DNA from: an uncultured Sphingomonas sp.
GTDB taxonomy: Bacteria; Pseudomonadota; Alphaproteobacteria; Sphingomonadales; Sphingomonadaceae
Reading direction: 5' to 3'
Assembly (NCBI RefSeq): GCF_913776855.1
Contig: NZ_CAJYQD010000014.1
Location: 1-64,000 of the forward strand
Length of the DNA: 64,000 nucleotides
Below the pieces are notes generated by a model. That model did no database searches and had not been told where the DNA came from. It saw nothing but the letters and a program-made list of their open reading frames with translations. Every line of letters begins with the position of its first letter. Positions within the stretch are counted from its first letter, which is position 1. This document shows, piece by piece, positions 36,363 to 45,555 of the stretch. A program made the translations under genes and the position numbers.

Positions 36363-36737
36363 ATGAAGGCCATTTCCGCCCCGTTGCTCGACCTCGGCAC
36401 GCCGTTGCCGCCGATCGCCCATGCCCGTTTTTCGATCGGGGAGGTCGTGCGCCACCGGCTGTTCGATTTTCGCGGGGTCGTGTTCGACATCGACCCGGTC
36501 TTTGCGAACAGCGAGGAATGGTATGAATCGATTCCCGTCGATGCCCGTCCGCGCAAGGACCAGCCCTTCTATCACCTGCTCGCCGAAAATGCCGAGGCGA
36601 GCTATGTCGCCTATGTCAGCCAGCAGAACCTGATCGTCGACGACAGCGAGGAACCGATCGACCATCCCGCGATCCGGGGGCTGTTCGACGACTATGCCGA
36701 TGGCCGCTATCAATTGCGCCGCGAGCATCGCCATTAA
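36363..36737 (+). CDS. hspQ: Heat shock protein HspQ (hemimethylated-DNA-binding/YccV family)
   Basis: This 124-residue small protein has the full family core: ARFSIGEVVRHRLFDFRGVVFDIDP, FANSEEWYESIPVDARPRKDQPFYHLLAENAEASYVAYVSQQNLI, and a C-terminal acidic stretch. In enterobacteria HspQ promotes degradation of denatured DnaA and acts as a Lon enhancer. The start is the ATG before KAISAPLLDLG; the 17 N-terminal residues precede the conserved core. No Shine-Dalgarno-like sequence precedes it. The next gene is convergent. Confidence 0.9.
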   Translation: MKAISAPLLDLGTPLPPIAHARFSIGEVVRHRLFDFRGVVFDIDPVFANSEEWYESIPVDARPRKDQPFYHLLAENAEASYVAYVSQQNLIVDDSEEPIDHPAIRGLFDDYADGRYQLRREHRH

Positions 36738-36749
36738 CGAACGCGCCGG

Positions 36750-39203
36750 TCAGTAGATGTCCCGGCGATAGCGTCCGTTGCCCAGCATGTCCTCCAGCAG
36801 CGGTTCGCCCAGGATCGTTGCCAGCACGGCATGGACCCCCGGTGCCATGCCCTGCACGCTGCCACAGACATAGATCGCCGCGCCGTCAGCGACCATCGCC
36901 CTGATACGACCGGCATCGGCGGCGACGGCATCCTGCACATAGCGGACTCCGCCCGGCTGACGCGACCATGCGATGCGCTGGTCGGCCAGAACACTGGCGT
37001 TCTGCAGCGCCTGCCGCTCCCCGGCCAGAAAATCGTCCTGTGCCGGATGACGCTCACCCCAATAGAGTAGTGCGGGGCCACCCTGACGGCTGGCGCGGTG
37101 GCGCAGATGGGCGAGCAGGCCGGCCAGTCCGGTGCCATTGCCGATCAGGATCAGCGGCACCGTGTCGCCGGCGGGCGGATGGAACGCCGGGTTCGACCGG
37201 ACCCGCGCCTGTATGATCCCGCCGACGGCTGCACCATGGCATAGCCAGCCCGACCCCAGGCCGTCGAAGCCATCGGCCGCCGTGCAGCGCCGGACGATCA
37301 GTTCGACCCGGCCCGACGCGGCGATCGACGCGATCGAATATTCGCGGTGGCCGATCGGTTTGAGCGTCGCGACATCGGCGGCACTGGTCGGCAGGATGCT
37401 GTTCATCAGCCTGGCCCGGTTCTCCGGCATGTCCGGCGTGCCCGAAGCGGCCAGATACGCCTCGACGCGGCGCGGGTCCTGCTGCGGCAGGATTTCGAGG
37501 ATGTCGCCCGGCATCCAGTCGGCGCTCCCGGCGGCAGGTTCCAGCACGACCTGCCACGCTTCGCCCCCCGCACTTCCTGGGTTCAGCAGGCGGCGATCGA
37601 CCAGACGCCATGCGTCCATCGCGGCGGGTGCCCAATCGGGCTGATCGGTCCGTCCGCCCAGGCCGGCCAGCTGGTGCTGCCATTGGCGCTGCGCATCGGC
37701 GTCGTTGCCGTCCGCCTCCAACGCGTCGAACAGGCGGGTGGCGCCATGGTCGTGCAGCCAGCGGTCGACGCGGTGGCCGAAGGCGCAGAAGTCGGCATAT
37801 TCGCGGTCGCCCAGCGCCATCACCGCATAGTCGAGGTGCGACAGGTCGGGCGCCTCGCGCTCCATCGTCCGGGCAAAGCCGCGTGCATTGTCGGGCGGCT
37901 CGCCTTCGCCATAGGTGCTGGCGACGACGAACAGCCGGCTGGCGCGCGCCAGCGCGGCACGGTCGAGCGCGGCGATCGGCAGCGCGGCGGCATGGGGCAG
38001 GGCGTCGGCGGTCAGCCCGGCGATGCGCTCGGCCGATCCGGTCTGGCTGGCATAGGCCACCAGCGTCGTGGCGGTTTCGATCGGGGTAACCGCCACGTCG
38101 GCGACGGCTGCGGCCAACGCAGCCTTGCGCCGCCGCCGCGCGAAATACAGCAGGAAGCCGGTAATGGTGAACAGCGGCATGGTCAGGCTGGCCAGCAGCA
38201 TCGCGACCCGCCCGACGATCCCGAAATAGGCGCCGCGATGAATTTCGAGCACGCTGGTCACGATGTCCTGACCCAGCGGCCGGGTGGCATAGGGTTGATC
38301 GTCGATGACCGCGCCGGTCGTGCCGTCGATGGTCAGTTCGTCGCTGACCCGATCGTGCCGCCCTTCGGGCAGCTTCGCGCGGAACTGCACCTCGCCATAG
38401 TCGCGCGCACTCATCGTGATGCGATCATAGCGCCGCCCGCCGGTCGCGTGGGCGAAGCCGTCCCAGGCACGCGTCAGGTCGACCGGAACGTCCTTCGGCC
38501 CCCGGTGCCGCTCGGCCGGAGCCTCGGCGACCAGCAATGCGCGGACGCCCTGTCGATACCAGTCGTACGACCACCACAGGCCGGTAAAGCCGCTGGTCAG
38601 GTAGAAGACCAGCACCCAGCCGCCGATGACGGCGTGCAGCATCCGATAGAGGTTGCGCCCGGTCTTGCGGAAATCCAGCACGAACCAGTTGCGCCAGTCG
38701 AGCGGACGCCGGGGCCAGCGTAGATACAGGCCGGACAGCGCGAAGTAGAGGAGCGCAATGGCGGAGAAACCGGTGATCTGTCGCCCGATCCCGTTGCCCT
38801 CGCCCGGTAGCGCGAGCCAGCGGTGCAGGTGTTCGACCACGTCCAGTGTCGCAGCGCCACGCGGTTCGCCCAACAGGGCGCCGGTGTACGGGTCGATGTG
38901 TTCGACCACGCGGTCCTTGGACATGCCCCGCTGGTACGAAACGGTCGTCAATTCATCGGGCGTGTTCGCCAGCGTGATCCGGCCGATCTTCGCATCCGGT
39001 CGCTGGCGCAGCACCTGCGCGATGAGCTGCGGTCCCGACAGGCGCGGCGTGGTCGCCGCTGCGGCGGGCGTATCGTGGTTGAGCGCCGCCAGTATCTCCG
39101 GCTCGAAGCTGAGCGTGGCACCGGTCACGCCCATCACCGCCAGCACCAATCCGGCGGTGATGCCCAGGAACCAGTGGATCTGAAACAGAATGTTCCGGGT
39201 CAT
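36750..39203 (-). CDS. PepSY-domain/flavodoxin/NADPH reductase fusion (probable ferric-siderophore reductase)
   Basis: This 817-residue inner-membrane protein fuses three parts. An N-terminal PepSY-TM region (about residues 1-370) has membrane helices such as FLGITAGLVLAVMGVTGATLSF and the heme-ligand-like MLHAVIGGWVLVFYLTSGF. A flavodoxin domain follows (LVAYASQTGSAERIA, ASTYGEGEPPDNA, ALGDREYADFC), then a sulfite-reductase-type FAD/NADPH module ending VCGSVQGMAPGVHAVL. It would carry electrons from NADPH across the membrane to reduce imported ferric siderophore. It is divergent from a siderophore-type TBDR across a Fur-like box. The ATG at 39203 is chosen because the preceding in-frame residues are not family-like. 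Confidence 0.85.
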   Translation of the reverse strand: MTRNILFQIHWFLGITAGLVLAVMGVTGATLSFEPEILAALNHDTPAAAATTPRLSGPQLIAQVLRQRPDAKIGRITLANTPDELTTVSYQRGMSKDRVVEHIDPYTGALLGEPRGAATLDVVEHLHRWLALPGEGNGIGRQITGFSAIALLYFALSGLYLRWPRRPLDWRNWFVLDFRKTGRNLYRMLHAVIGGWVLVFYLTSGFTGLWWSYDWYRQGVRALLVAEAPAERHRGPKDVPVDLTRAWDGFAHATGGRRYDRITMSARDYGEVQFRAKLPEGRHDRVSDELTIDGTTGAVIDDQPYATRPLGQDIVTSVLEIHRGAYFGIVGRVAMLLASLTMPLFTITGFLLYFARRRRKAALAAAVADVAVTPIETATTLVAYASQTGSAERIAGLTADALPHAAALPIAALDRAALARASRLFVVASTYGEGEPPDNARGFARTMEREAPDLSHLDYAVMALGDREYADFCAFGHRVDRWLHDHGATRLFDALEADGNDADAQRQWQHQLAGLGGRTDQPDWAPAAMDAWRLVDRRLLNPGSAGGEAWQVVLEPAAGSADWMPGDILEILPQQDPRRVEAYLAASGTPDMPENRARLMNSILPTSAADVATLKPIGHREYSIASIAASGRVELIVRRCTAADGFDGLGSGWLCHGAAVGGIIQARVRSNPAFHPPAGDTVPLILIGNGTGLAGLLAHLRHRASRQGGPALLYWGERHPAQDDFLAGERQALQNASVLADQRIAWSRQPGGVRYVQDAVAADAGRIRAMVADGAAIYVCGSVQGMAPGVHAVLATILGEPLLEDMLGNGRYRRDIY

Positions 39204-39223
39204 GCCGCGCACTCGATGAGTCT

Positions 39224-39240
39224 TGATATTGATAATAGAT
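39224..39240. promoter_or_regulatory. Fur-box-like site in the divergent iron promoter
   Basis: TGATATTGATAATAG contains the tandem hexamers GATATT and GATAAT and matches the Fur 7-1-7 consensus at 10 of 14 defined positions. It lies between the reductase fusion start (39203) and the TBDR start (39292). Iron repression of both genes is inferred. Confidence 0.55.
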
Positions 39241-39291
39241 CGCGTTAGCGGCGCTCGCAACTAGGGTCAATATTACGCAAGGGAAATGACT

Positions 39292-41496
39292 ATGGGTGGG
39301 GATATGCGCCGACCGTTACTGGCGAGTGTGGCGGCCATGGCGCTGCTGGCGATGCCCGCCGCGGCGCAAACCGCCGATCCCCATCGCACGACACCGGATG
39401 CGCCGGCGGACGAGGAGATCGTCATCACCGCGGCGCGCACCATCCTGCCGCCCAACGCGCTGCCGCTGACCATCGACGTGATCGACAAGCAGGCGATCGA
39501 CCAGCAGATCGCGATATCGGGCAGCATCACCGATGCCGTCGCGACGCTGACCCCCAGCTTTTCCCCGACGCGCGGCAAATTGTCGGGGGCGGGAGAGACG
39601 TTACGCGGGCGCTCGCCGCTCTATGCGATCAACGGCATCCCGCAGACGACTCCCTTACGGGACGGCAGCCGCGACGGCTTCACCATCGACGGCTTCTTCA
39701 TCGATCGGGTCGAACTGATCTATGGATCGAATGCATTGCAGGGCGTCGGCGGCACCGGCGGGATCGTCAACCAGGTGACGGTCGGCGCGCCGCGACAGGA
39801 GGGGGTAAGCGGCCGGGCGCTGGTGCAGGGAACGGCATCGAACGGGTTCGAAGGCGATGGCCTGGGCGGAAAGGTCGCCGGGCTGGTCCAGTCCAAGTCG
39901 GGGCGTTTCGACGCGACGATCGGTGCCAGCTACGAACGGCGCGGCGCATTCTACGATGCGCAGGACCGGCGGATCGGCATCAACCTGACGCAGGGCGAGA
40001 CGCAGGATTCGCGGGCGACCGATTTGTTCGCGCGGCTGGGGATGGAGGTCGGCGCGACCGGGCGGCTCGACCTGATCGCCAACCGCTTTGAGCTGAAGGG
40101 CGACGGCGATTACCTTGCGATCGCCGGCAACCGCCGGACGGGACTGCCGACCAGTGCGGTGCGCGGCACTCCGCCGGGACGGCCCGCCGCCAACCGGGCG
40201 GAGGCGCTGTCGCTGTCCTACACCGATACCGACGTGGCGGGCGGCAACCTTGTCACGCAGCTGTTCTTCAACCGCACCCACGACACGTTCGGCGGCGAGG
40301 TCGCGGTTCAGGCGACGTTTCAGGACCCGGCGATCGCGCCGGTCGGAACGCTGTTCGACCAGTCGGAGAACCGCTCGCGCAAGCTGGGCGCGAAGGCGAG
40401 CTACGAACGCGCCGTGCCGGGGTTCGAGGCGCTGGTGGCGACGATCGGGTTCGACGCGCTGTTCGACAAGACCGAGCAGCGGCTGATCGCGACCAACCGC
40501 ATCTGGGTGCCACCTGCCGACTTCCGCAGCCTTGCACCGTTCGTACAGGGTAACCTGAAGCTCGCCGATGGGCTGGTCCGCGTGGCGGGCGGCGCGCGGT
40601 GGGAGAATGTGCAGGTCCGCATCGACGATTTCCGCACGCTGGCATCCACAACCTATGACGGACGCAATGCCCGGACCTATGGCGGTGTCGCGGTGACCGG
40701 GGGCAAGCCAAAGTTCAGCGACGTGCTGTACAATGGCGGGCTGATCGTCGAACCGCTGGGCGGGGTGCGTGCCTATGCCAGCTATGCCCAGGGCTTCACC
40801 ATGGCCGATGTCGGACGCATCACCCGCGCCATTTCGACGCCGGGCGTGCGGCTGGACAATTTTCTCGATATCCAGCCGGTCGTGTCGAACAACCGCGAGG
40901 TGGGCGTCGAGGTGAAGCGCGGGCCGCTGGATGCCGGCGCAACCTATTTCTGGTCGTCGAGCGATCGTGGGCAGTTGCTGGTCGCGCAGGGCAACGGCAT
41001 CTTCGAGGTGCAGCGCCAGCGGGTGGAGATCGAGGGGCTGGAGGTGAACCTTGCGGTGCAGACGCCGCTGCCGGGGCTGCGCGTGTCGACCGGCTATGCC
41101 CATATCCTCGGCCGCTATGACAGCGACCGCAGTCCGGCGGACGGCGTGGTCGATACCGATCTTGACGGGACCAATATCTCGCCCGACCGGCTGAATCTGG
41201 CGGCCGATCTGGCGACGGGGCCGGTGACGGCAAGGGTGCAGACGCAATTCTATCTGTCGCGCAATTTCCGGGGGAAGGCGAACCCCAGCCCGGACAATGA
41301 TTTCGGAGGCTATGACGTCACCGATGCGTCGATCCGGTATCAGACGAGGTTCGGCGGGCTGTCGCTCAGCGCGCAGAACATCTTCGACCGTTTCTATATC
41401 GACTATAACAGCGACACCCGCCTGCCGAACGACAATTTCGCATTCTTCGCCGGACGGGGACGCACGTTCACGCTGGGGTGGGATATGCGGTTCTGA
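39292..41496 (+). CDS. TonB-dependent receptor, siderophore type
   Basis: This 734-residue outer-membrane receptor has the signal peptide MRRPLLASVAAMALLAMPAAAQ, a TonB-box-like EEIVITAAR, a plug with SGSITDAVATLTPSF, YAINGIPQTTPLRDGSRDGFTIDGFFIDRVELIYGSNALQGVGGTGGIVN, and a barrel ending TFTLGWDMRF. The plug is typical of FecA/FhuA-like metal-chelate receptors. Three starts are possible (39286, 39292, 39304); 39292 has AAGGGA at a usual distance, while 39304 begins exactly at the signal peptide. It is divergent from a reductase fusion and lies next to a Fur-like box, so ferric-siderophore uptake is likely. Confidence 0.88.
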   Translation: MGGDMRRPLLASVAAMALLAMPAAAQTADPHRTTPDAPADEEIVITAARTILPPNALPLTIDVIDKQAIDQQIAISGSITDAVATLTPSFSPTRGKLSGAGETLRGRSPLYAINGIPQTTPLRDGSRDGFTIDGFFIDRVELIYGSNALQGVGGTGGIVNQVTVGAPRQEGVSGRALVQGTASNGFEGDGLGGKVAGLVQSKSGRFDATIGASYERRGAFYDAQDRRIGINLTQGETQDSRATDLFARLGMEVGATGRLDLIANRFELKGDGDYLAIAGNRRTGLPTSAVRGTPPGRPAANRAEALSLSYTDTDVAGGNLVTQLFFNRTHDTFGGEVAVQATFQDPAIAPVGTLFDQSENRSRKLGAKASYERAVPGFEALVATIGFDALFDKTEQRLIATNRIWVPPADFRSLAPFVQGNLKLADGLVRVAGGARWENVQVRIDDFRTLASTTYDGRNARTYGGVAVTGGKPKFSDVLYNGGLIVEPLGGVRAYASYAQGFTMADVGRITRAISTPGVRLDNFLDIQPVVSNNREVGVEVKRGPLDAGATYFWSSSDRGQLLVAQGNGIFEVQRQRVEIEGLEVNLAVQTPLPGLRVSTGYAHILGRYDSDRSPADGVVDTDLDGTNISPDRLNLAADLATGPVTARVQTQFYLSRNFRGKANPSPDNDFGGYDVTDASIRYQTRFGGLSLSAQNIFDRFYIDYNSDTRLPNDNFAFFAGRGRTFTLGWDMRF

Positions 41497-41539
41497 GTTG
41501 GGCTGGACAGCGGGGCAGGGCGGCGGCTAGGCGCGGCCC

Positions 41540-41740
41540 ATGCCTGTCATTGCCACCATCATGAATTCGACCACCGGCCAGCCGATCCAGAAGATGACCT
41601 TCGGACGGATGCCGAAGCCCTGGGCCTCGTTCAACCTCGAAAACGGCGAACTGGTCACCGCCGACCGGGTGGATGTGGGCACGCCCGCGCCGGGCAAGGT
41701 CGTGGTGCCGGTATCGGTGTGGGTCACGCCCAAGAAATAA
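41540..41740 (+). CDS. Small hypothetical protein (66 aa)
   Basis: I do not recognise this 66-residue protein. It has no signal peptide, membrane segment or cysteine, and reads as a small beta-rich domain (FGRMPKPWASFNLENGELVTADRVDVGTPAPGKVVVPVSVWVTPKK). It begins 43 bases after the TBDR stop and ends directly at a strong terminator, so it may share the iron-locus transcript. No clear ribosome-binding site is seen. The terminator and the balanced composition argue for a real gene. Confidence 0.6.
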   Translation: MPVIATIMNSTTGQPIQKMTFGRMPKPWASFNLENGELVTADRVDVGTPAPGKVVVPVSVWVTPKK

Positions 41741-41775
41741 CCCCCTCCCGGCGTCGTGCCGGAAGGGGGCTTTTC
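41741..41775 (+). terminator. Strong intrinsic terminator
   Basis: CCCCCTCCCGGC pairs with GCCGGAAGGGGG around a short loop, followed by CTTTTCC. It starts immediately after the stop codon of the 66-residue protein and ends the plus-strand unit. Confidence 0.85.
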
Positions 41776-41777
41776 CA

Positions 41778-42170
41778 TTAACCGCAGACGCGGCGGCCGT
41801 TACGGATAACGTAGCGGCAGGGGCCACGATAATCGACGCCCATCGCGGCGGCTTCACGCGACCAGCCAGGGACGACCCGCTCGCCGCGATAGCCGTAGCG
41901 GTCGCCGCGTCGCGCGTCCCAGCGACGACGCTCGTCCCAGCGACGGCGGTCGTTCCACGCACGGCGATTGTCCCAGCCGCGCCGGTCGTTCCAGCCACGA
42001 CGGTTGTCCCAGTGGCGACGGTCGTCCCAGCGGCGGTCGTCGTGATGCGCGCGCGGGCCGTGGTCGCGGTGCGCGTGGCGGCCAGGCTGTGCATCGGCGA
42101 CGGCGGGAACGGCGGTGAGGCCGGCGATGGTCAGGCCGATGCCGGCGAAAATGTTCAAGAACTGCTTCAT
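41778..42170 (-). CDS. Exported Arg/Trp-repeat protein (RcnB-like in composition)
   Basis: This 130-residue protein has a signal peptide (residues 1-27, ending AVADA). A His-rich stretch (GRHAHRDHGPRAHHDD) follows, then about seven copies of a six-residue unit of the form (D/N/E)RRxW(D/N) at residues 45-90, and a C-terminal domain VPGWSREAAAMGVDYRG with two cysteines. The coding DNA carries matching 18-bp tandem repeats (about 41901-42038). Similar Arg/Trp/Asp-rich exported proteins in sphingomonads are grouped with RcnB-type periplasmic proteins. The ATG at 42170 follows AGAGGAAG. Metal or envelope roles are guesses. Confidence 0.75.
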   Translation of the reverse strand: MKQFLNIFAGIGLTIAGLTAVPAVADAQPGRHAHRDHGPRAHHDDRRWDDRRHWDNRRGWNDRRGWDNRRAWNDRRRWDERRRWDARRGDRYGYRGERVVPGWSREAAAMGVDYRGPCRYVIRNGRRVCG

Positions 42171-42286
42171 GATCGCTTCCTCTCTGCCCTTGTCCTGCCG
42201 GGATTCGCCTGAACCCCTGCTGGACAGGATTGACAGTAGTCCGAAAGACTTTGCGCAGGTCGTTGGTTCCCGATTCGCTCCGACGA

Positions 42287-43900
42287 TCAATAAGCGGGCT
42301 GCCACATCTGCGCGGCGATGGTGTCGCGGTCTATTGCCACGTCGGGGGCGGCAACGCCATCGGCCACCGCCTGCGCCGCGACCACGACCGCGATGTCGAG
42401 CGCGACGTCGCGCAGTCGTTCGATCGGCGGCAACAGCGTCGCATCGCCCCCCATCGCGCCCAGCGCGCGGGCGGCGGCCATGAACATCGCGTCGGTGATC
42501 GTCCGCGCCTGTGCCGCCAGTGCGCCAAGCCCTACGCCGGGGAAGATATAGACGTTGTTGACCTGGGTAACCTGCGCGATACCGAACGGGCTGCCGGTGC
42601 CGATCACCGCGCGTCCGGCGCTCCAGCGGGCAAGGTCGGTCGGATGCGCCTCGGCGCGAGATACCGGGTTGGACAGCGGAAAGATCACCGGGCTCTCGAC
42701 CGACTGGGCCATGGTGCGCACCACGGCTTCGCTGAATGCGCCGTGCTGGCCGGAGGCGCCGATCAGCACGGTCGGATGGATGTTGGCGACCGCATCGAAC
42801 AGGTCGATCGCGCCGTGCGCGGTGCGCGTCCAATGCTCCACCTCTGCCGGATCGCGGGCATAGGCGCGCTGCCCGGTCGACAGATCGTCCATGTCCGACA
42901 GGATCAGCCCGTCGCGATCCACCGCCCAGATACGCGCGCGCGCCTGTTCGACGGTCAGGCCATCGGCCTGCAGCGCCTGTACCAGCATGTCGGCGATGCC
43001 GCAGCCCGCGGCACCGGCGCCGAACAGCAGGATGCGCTGATCTGCCAGGGGCGCGCCGGTCCGCCCGATCGCCGATAACAGCGTGCCGACCGCCGTAGCG
43101 GCGGTACCCTGAATATCGTCGTTGAAGCTGAGCAACCGGTCGCGATACCGCTCCAGCAGCCTATAGGCATTGTGGCCGGCGAAATCCTCCCATTGCAGCA
43201 GCACGCCGGGGAAGCGGTCGGCGACCGCGCTCACGAAATCCTCGACGAACGCGTCATATTCGGCGCCCCGGATACGCGGGTGGCGCCAGCCGACATAGAG
43301 CGGGTCTTCGCGGCGGGCGGCATTGTCGGTGCCGACATCGAGCAGGATCGGCAGCACCTCCGACGGATGGATGCCGGCGCAGGCGGTATAGAGCGCCAGC
43401 TTGCCGATCGGAATGCCCATGCCGCCTGCGCCCTGGTCGCCGAGGCCCAGGATACGTTCGCCGTCGCTGACGACGATCACCTTCACCCGGTCGAGCGCCG
43501 GATCGGCAAGGATCTCCGCGATCCGCTGGCGATTGGGCCACGACAGGAACAGCCCGCGCGGCCGCCGCCAGATGTCGCTGAACCGCTCGCACCCCTCGCC
43601 CACGGTCGGGGTATAGACCAGGGGCAGCATCGCCGGCAGGTCGCGCTGGACCATCGCGTGGAACAGGATTTCGTTCGAATCCTGCAACTCGCGCAGGAAG
43701 CTGTAGCGGTGGAAATCGTCGGGCATCCCGGCCAGCGCGCGCTGCCGCCGCTCGATCTGGCTGTCGAGCGTGCCGACATGCGGCGGGAGCAGGCCGTGCA
43801 GCCCCCATTGGTCACGTTCCGCTTCGGTAAAGGCCGTGCCCTTGTTGGTCAGCGGATCGGCGAGCAGCGCGCGGGCGGCGGCGTGAGCGGCGGGGGACAT
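42287..43900 (-). CDS. maeA: NAD-dependent malic enzyme
   Basis: This 537-residue oxaloacetate-decarboxylating malic enzyme converts malate to pyruvate. It has the N-terminal malic domain (LVYTPTVGEGCERFSDIWRRPRGLFLSW), the catalytic and metal segment VVSDGERILGLGDQGAGGMGIPIGKLALY, LQWEDFAGHNAYRLLERY, FNDDIQGTAATAVGTLL and the nucleotide site LLFGAGAAGCGIADML. The long form with these motifs is typical of the SfcA/MaeA type. The ATG at 43900 is chosen because the protein then starts at family-typical TNKGTAFTEAERDQWGLHGLLPP after a short leader. It sits beside dicarboxylate transport genes, which would supply malate. Confidence 0.93.
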   Translation of the reverse strand: MSPAAHAAARALLADPLTNKGTAFTEAERDQWGLHGLLPPHVGTLDSQIERRQRALAGMPDDFHRYSFLRELQDSNEILFHAMVQRDLPAMLPLVYTPTVGEGCERFSDIWRRPRGLFLSWPNRQRIAEILADPALDRVKVIVVSDGERILGLGDQGAGGMGIPIGKLALYTACAGIHPSEVLPILLDVGTDNAARREDPLYVGWRHPRIRGAEYDAFVEDFVSAVADRFPGVLLQWEDFAGHNAYRLLERYRDRLLSFNDDIQGTAATAVGTLLSAIGRTGAPLADQRILLFGAGAAGCGIADMLVQALQADGLTVEQARARIWAVDRDGLILSDMDDLSTGQRAYARDPAEVEHWTRTAHGAIDLFDAVANIHPTVLIGASGQHGAFSEAVVRTMAQSVESPVIFPLSNPVSRAEAHPTDLARWSAGRAVIGTGSPFGIAQVTQVNNVYIFPGVGLGALAAQARTITDAMFMAAARALGAMGGDATLLPPIERLRDVALDIAVVVAAQAVADGVAAPDVAIDRDTIAAQMWQPAY

Positions 43901-43973
43901 GGACGGAACCTTCGGAACTGGAGACGAAAACGTCCCGGCGGGAGCCGCTGGGACGCAAGGTTGCTCTGGGAAC

Positions 43974-45470
43974 TCAGAAACGGAAGCTGATCCAACCGGC
44001 GAGGAAGTCGGAGCTTTTGTAGTTCGCATCGGTCAGCGCAGGGCTGGCGATCAGATGTTCGTAGCGCGCGGTCAGGCTGACGCGCGGGCTGACCGCGTAG
44101 ATCGCCTGCAACCGGATCGTGTCGGCGATCTTGCGCGCATTGCCCAGCTGCGTGCCGGCAAATGCCTGCCCATTGGCGCGATATACCGCGTCGTTCACGC
44201 TGTCGCGCCATGACAGCTGATATTCGGTGGCGATGCGCAGCTTGGGCGTCGGCTGGAACTGCACGCTGGGGGCGAAGGCGATCAGGTTCGTCGGCGTGGA
44301 ATATAGCTGGTAGCTGTAATAGATGTTGTTCCCGAACGGCGCGAGCGAGTTCCGGAGCGTGCCGTTGCCATAGGCCCCGCCGCCGCTGGCATAGTCGAAG
44401 TGGAACCCGACGCGCGGTGCGGTCTTCGACGTGCCCACCTTGTACGTCTGCTGAAGCAGGACCAGCCAGGCGGAGATTGGCCGGTTGTCGAACTCGCCGC
44501 CCTGATAGTTGACGGTCCAGTCGATGTTGACGGGGCCGCTGTCGCCATAAAGGTGCAGGCCGTAGAATTTGCGCACTTCCTCGGTCGTCCGCGCGCCCCA
44601 GGTCGCGCTGCTGTTGCGCAGCCGCCAGAAGAACGGGTCGAAATAGAAGTTCGATCCGCCCAGCAGCGTCTTCGGCAGGACGAACCCGGCGGTGCCGCCC
44701 GAAAAGCGACGATTGTCATCGACGATGTCGTCGCCGGTGCCGCCCACGCCCAGCCGCGTGGTCTTGAAATCGAATACGTCGCCGCGAACCTTGTCGCCCT
44801 TCGCCCAGGCGCGCACGCCGTTATAGACGAAGAAGATGGTGTTGTTGTCTCGCGGCACGACCATCAGGTTCGGGCCGTCGGCAAAGGTCTGTCGCCCATA
44901 GCGCACGCCGACATCGACGCCGCCGAGTGTGCCGGTCACGTCGACGAAGCTCTGCTGCACCACCAGGTCGTTGTGCAGCTGCCCGGCCTTTACGCCCAGA
45001 TTGCGGCCCGACATGCCGGCATGGGCCAGTTCGCCATACAGCCGGACATGATCGCCCAGATGCAGGTCGGCACCGCCGACGATCCGGTTGATATCCTGCC
45101 GCTGCGCTTCGCGGTCGCGCAGGTTGGGATTGGTGGTCAGGTTGACGCGGTAGCGGAACTCGCCCGACAGGGTGAGGTACACGTCGTTCCCCGCGATCGG
45201 GATGTATTTCAGCCGGTCCAGCACGTCGTCGCGCTTCTTGGGATCGCGATACCTGGTCCAGTCCTCGGCCCAGCGCGACTGGTTATAGCCGCCGGCGGTG
45301 ACGCCATCGCCGACACCGGCCGTCGGATATTCCTGCGCTACGGGGCGGGCATTGCCGCGATCGGCGACCTGGGTCGCTGCAGCTGCGGGTTCCGCAGCCT
45401 GTGCGGCAAGGGGGGCGATCGCCGATGCGATCAGCGGGGTGGCGGTGCAGAGCCGCAACAGGGTCTTCAT
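43974..45470 (-). CDS. Outer-membrane porin of the alginate-export family
   Basis: This 498-residue beta-barrel protein has a signal peptide ending near AAQAAEP, and its C terminus (GWISFRF) has the terminal phenylalanine of outer-membrane proteins. Alternating amphipathic strands run throughout (LSGEFRYRVNLTT, VRLYGELAHAG, VDVGVRYGRQTF). The YIPIAGNDVYLTLSGEFRYR start fits the alginate-export (AlgE-like) family. It lies between malic enzyme and dctA on the same strand, so it may let dicarboxylates cross the outer membrane; this is inferred from position only. Its substrate could equally be another anionic compound. Confidence 0.8.
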   Translation of the reverse strand: MKTLLRLCTATPLIASAIAPLAAQAAEPAAAATQVADRGNARPVAQEYPTAGVGDGVTAGGYNQSRWAEDWTRYRDPKKRDDVLDRLKYIPIAGNDVYLTLSGEFRYRVNLTTNPNLRDREAQRQDINRIVGGADLHLGDHVRLYGELAHAGMSGRNLGVKAGQLHNDLVVQQSFVDVTGTLGGVDVGVRYGRQTFADGPNLMVVPRDNNTIFFVYNGVRAWAKGDKVRGDVFDFKTTRLGVGGTGDDIVDDNRRFSGGTAGFVLPKTLLGGSNFYFDPFFWRLRNSSATWGARTTEEVRKFYGLHLYGDSGPVNIDWTVNYQGGEFDNRPISAWLVLLQQTYKVGTSKTAPRVGFHFDYASGGGAYGNGTLRNSLAPFGNNIYYSYQLYSTPTNLIAFAPSVQFQPTPKLRIATEYQLSWRDSVNDAVYRANGQAFAGTQLGNARKIADTIRLQAIYAVSPRVSLTARYEHLIASPALTDANYKSSDFLAGWISFRF

Positions 45471-45555
45471 ATCGGCATACCTTTGTCCGCCCGGCGCGGG
45501 CGATGGTCGGCAGGGTGCCGGTCGGGCAGTGCGCCCCGACCGGCCCTTTCAGGAA

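Noticed and set aside
41901..42038. A CRISPR array
   Set aside because: The 18-bp units are in frame within a coding sequence, have no spacers, and encode a periodic protein repeat.
42210..42295. An EcfG-type promoter for the Arg/Trp-repeat protein
   Set aside because: On the minus strand GGAAC is followed after 16 bases by GTCT, not GTT, so the -10 does not fit.
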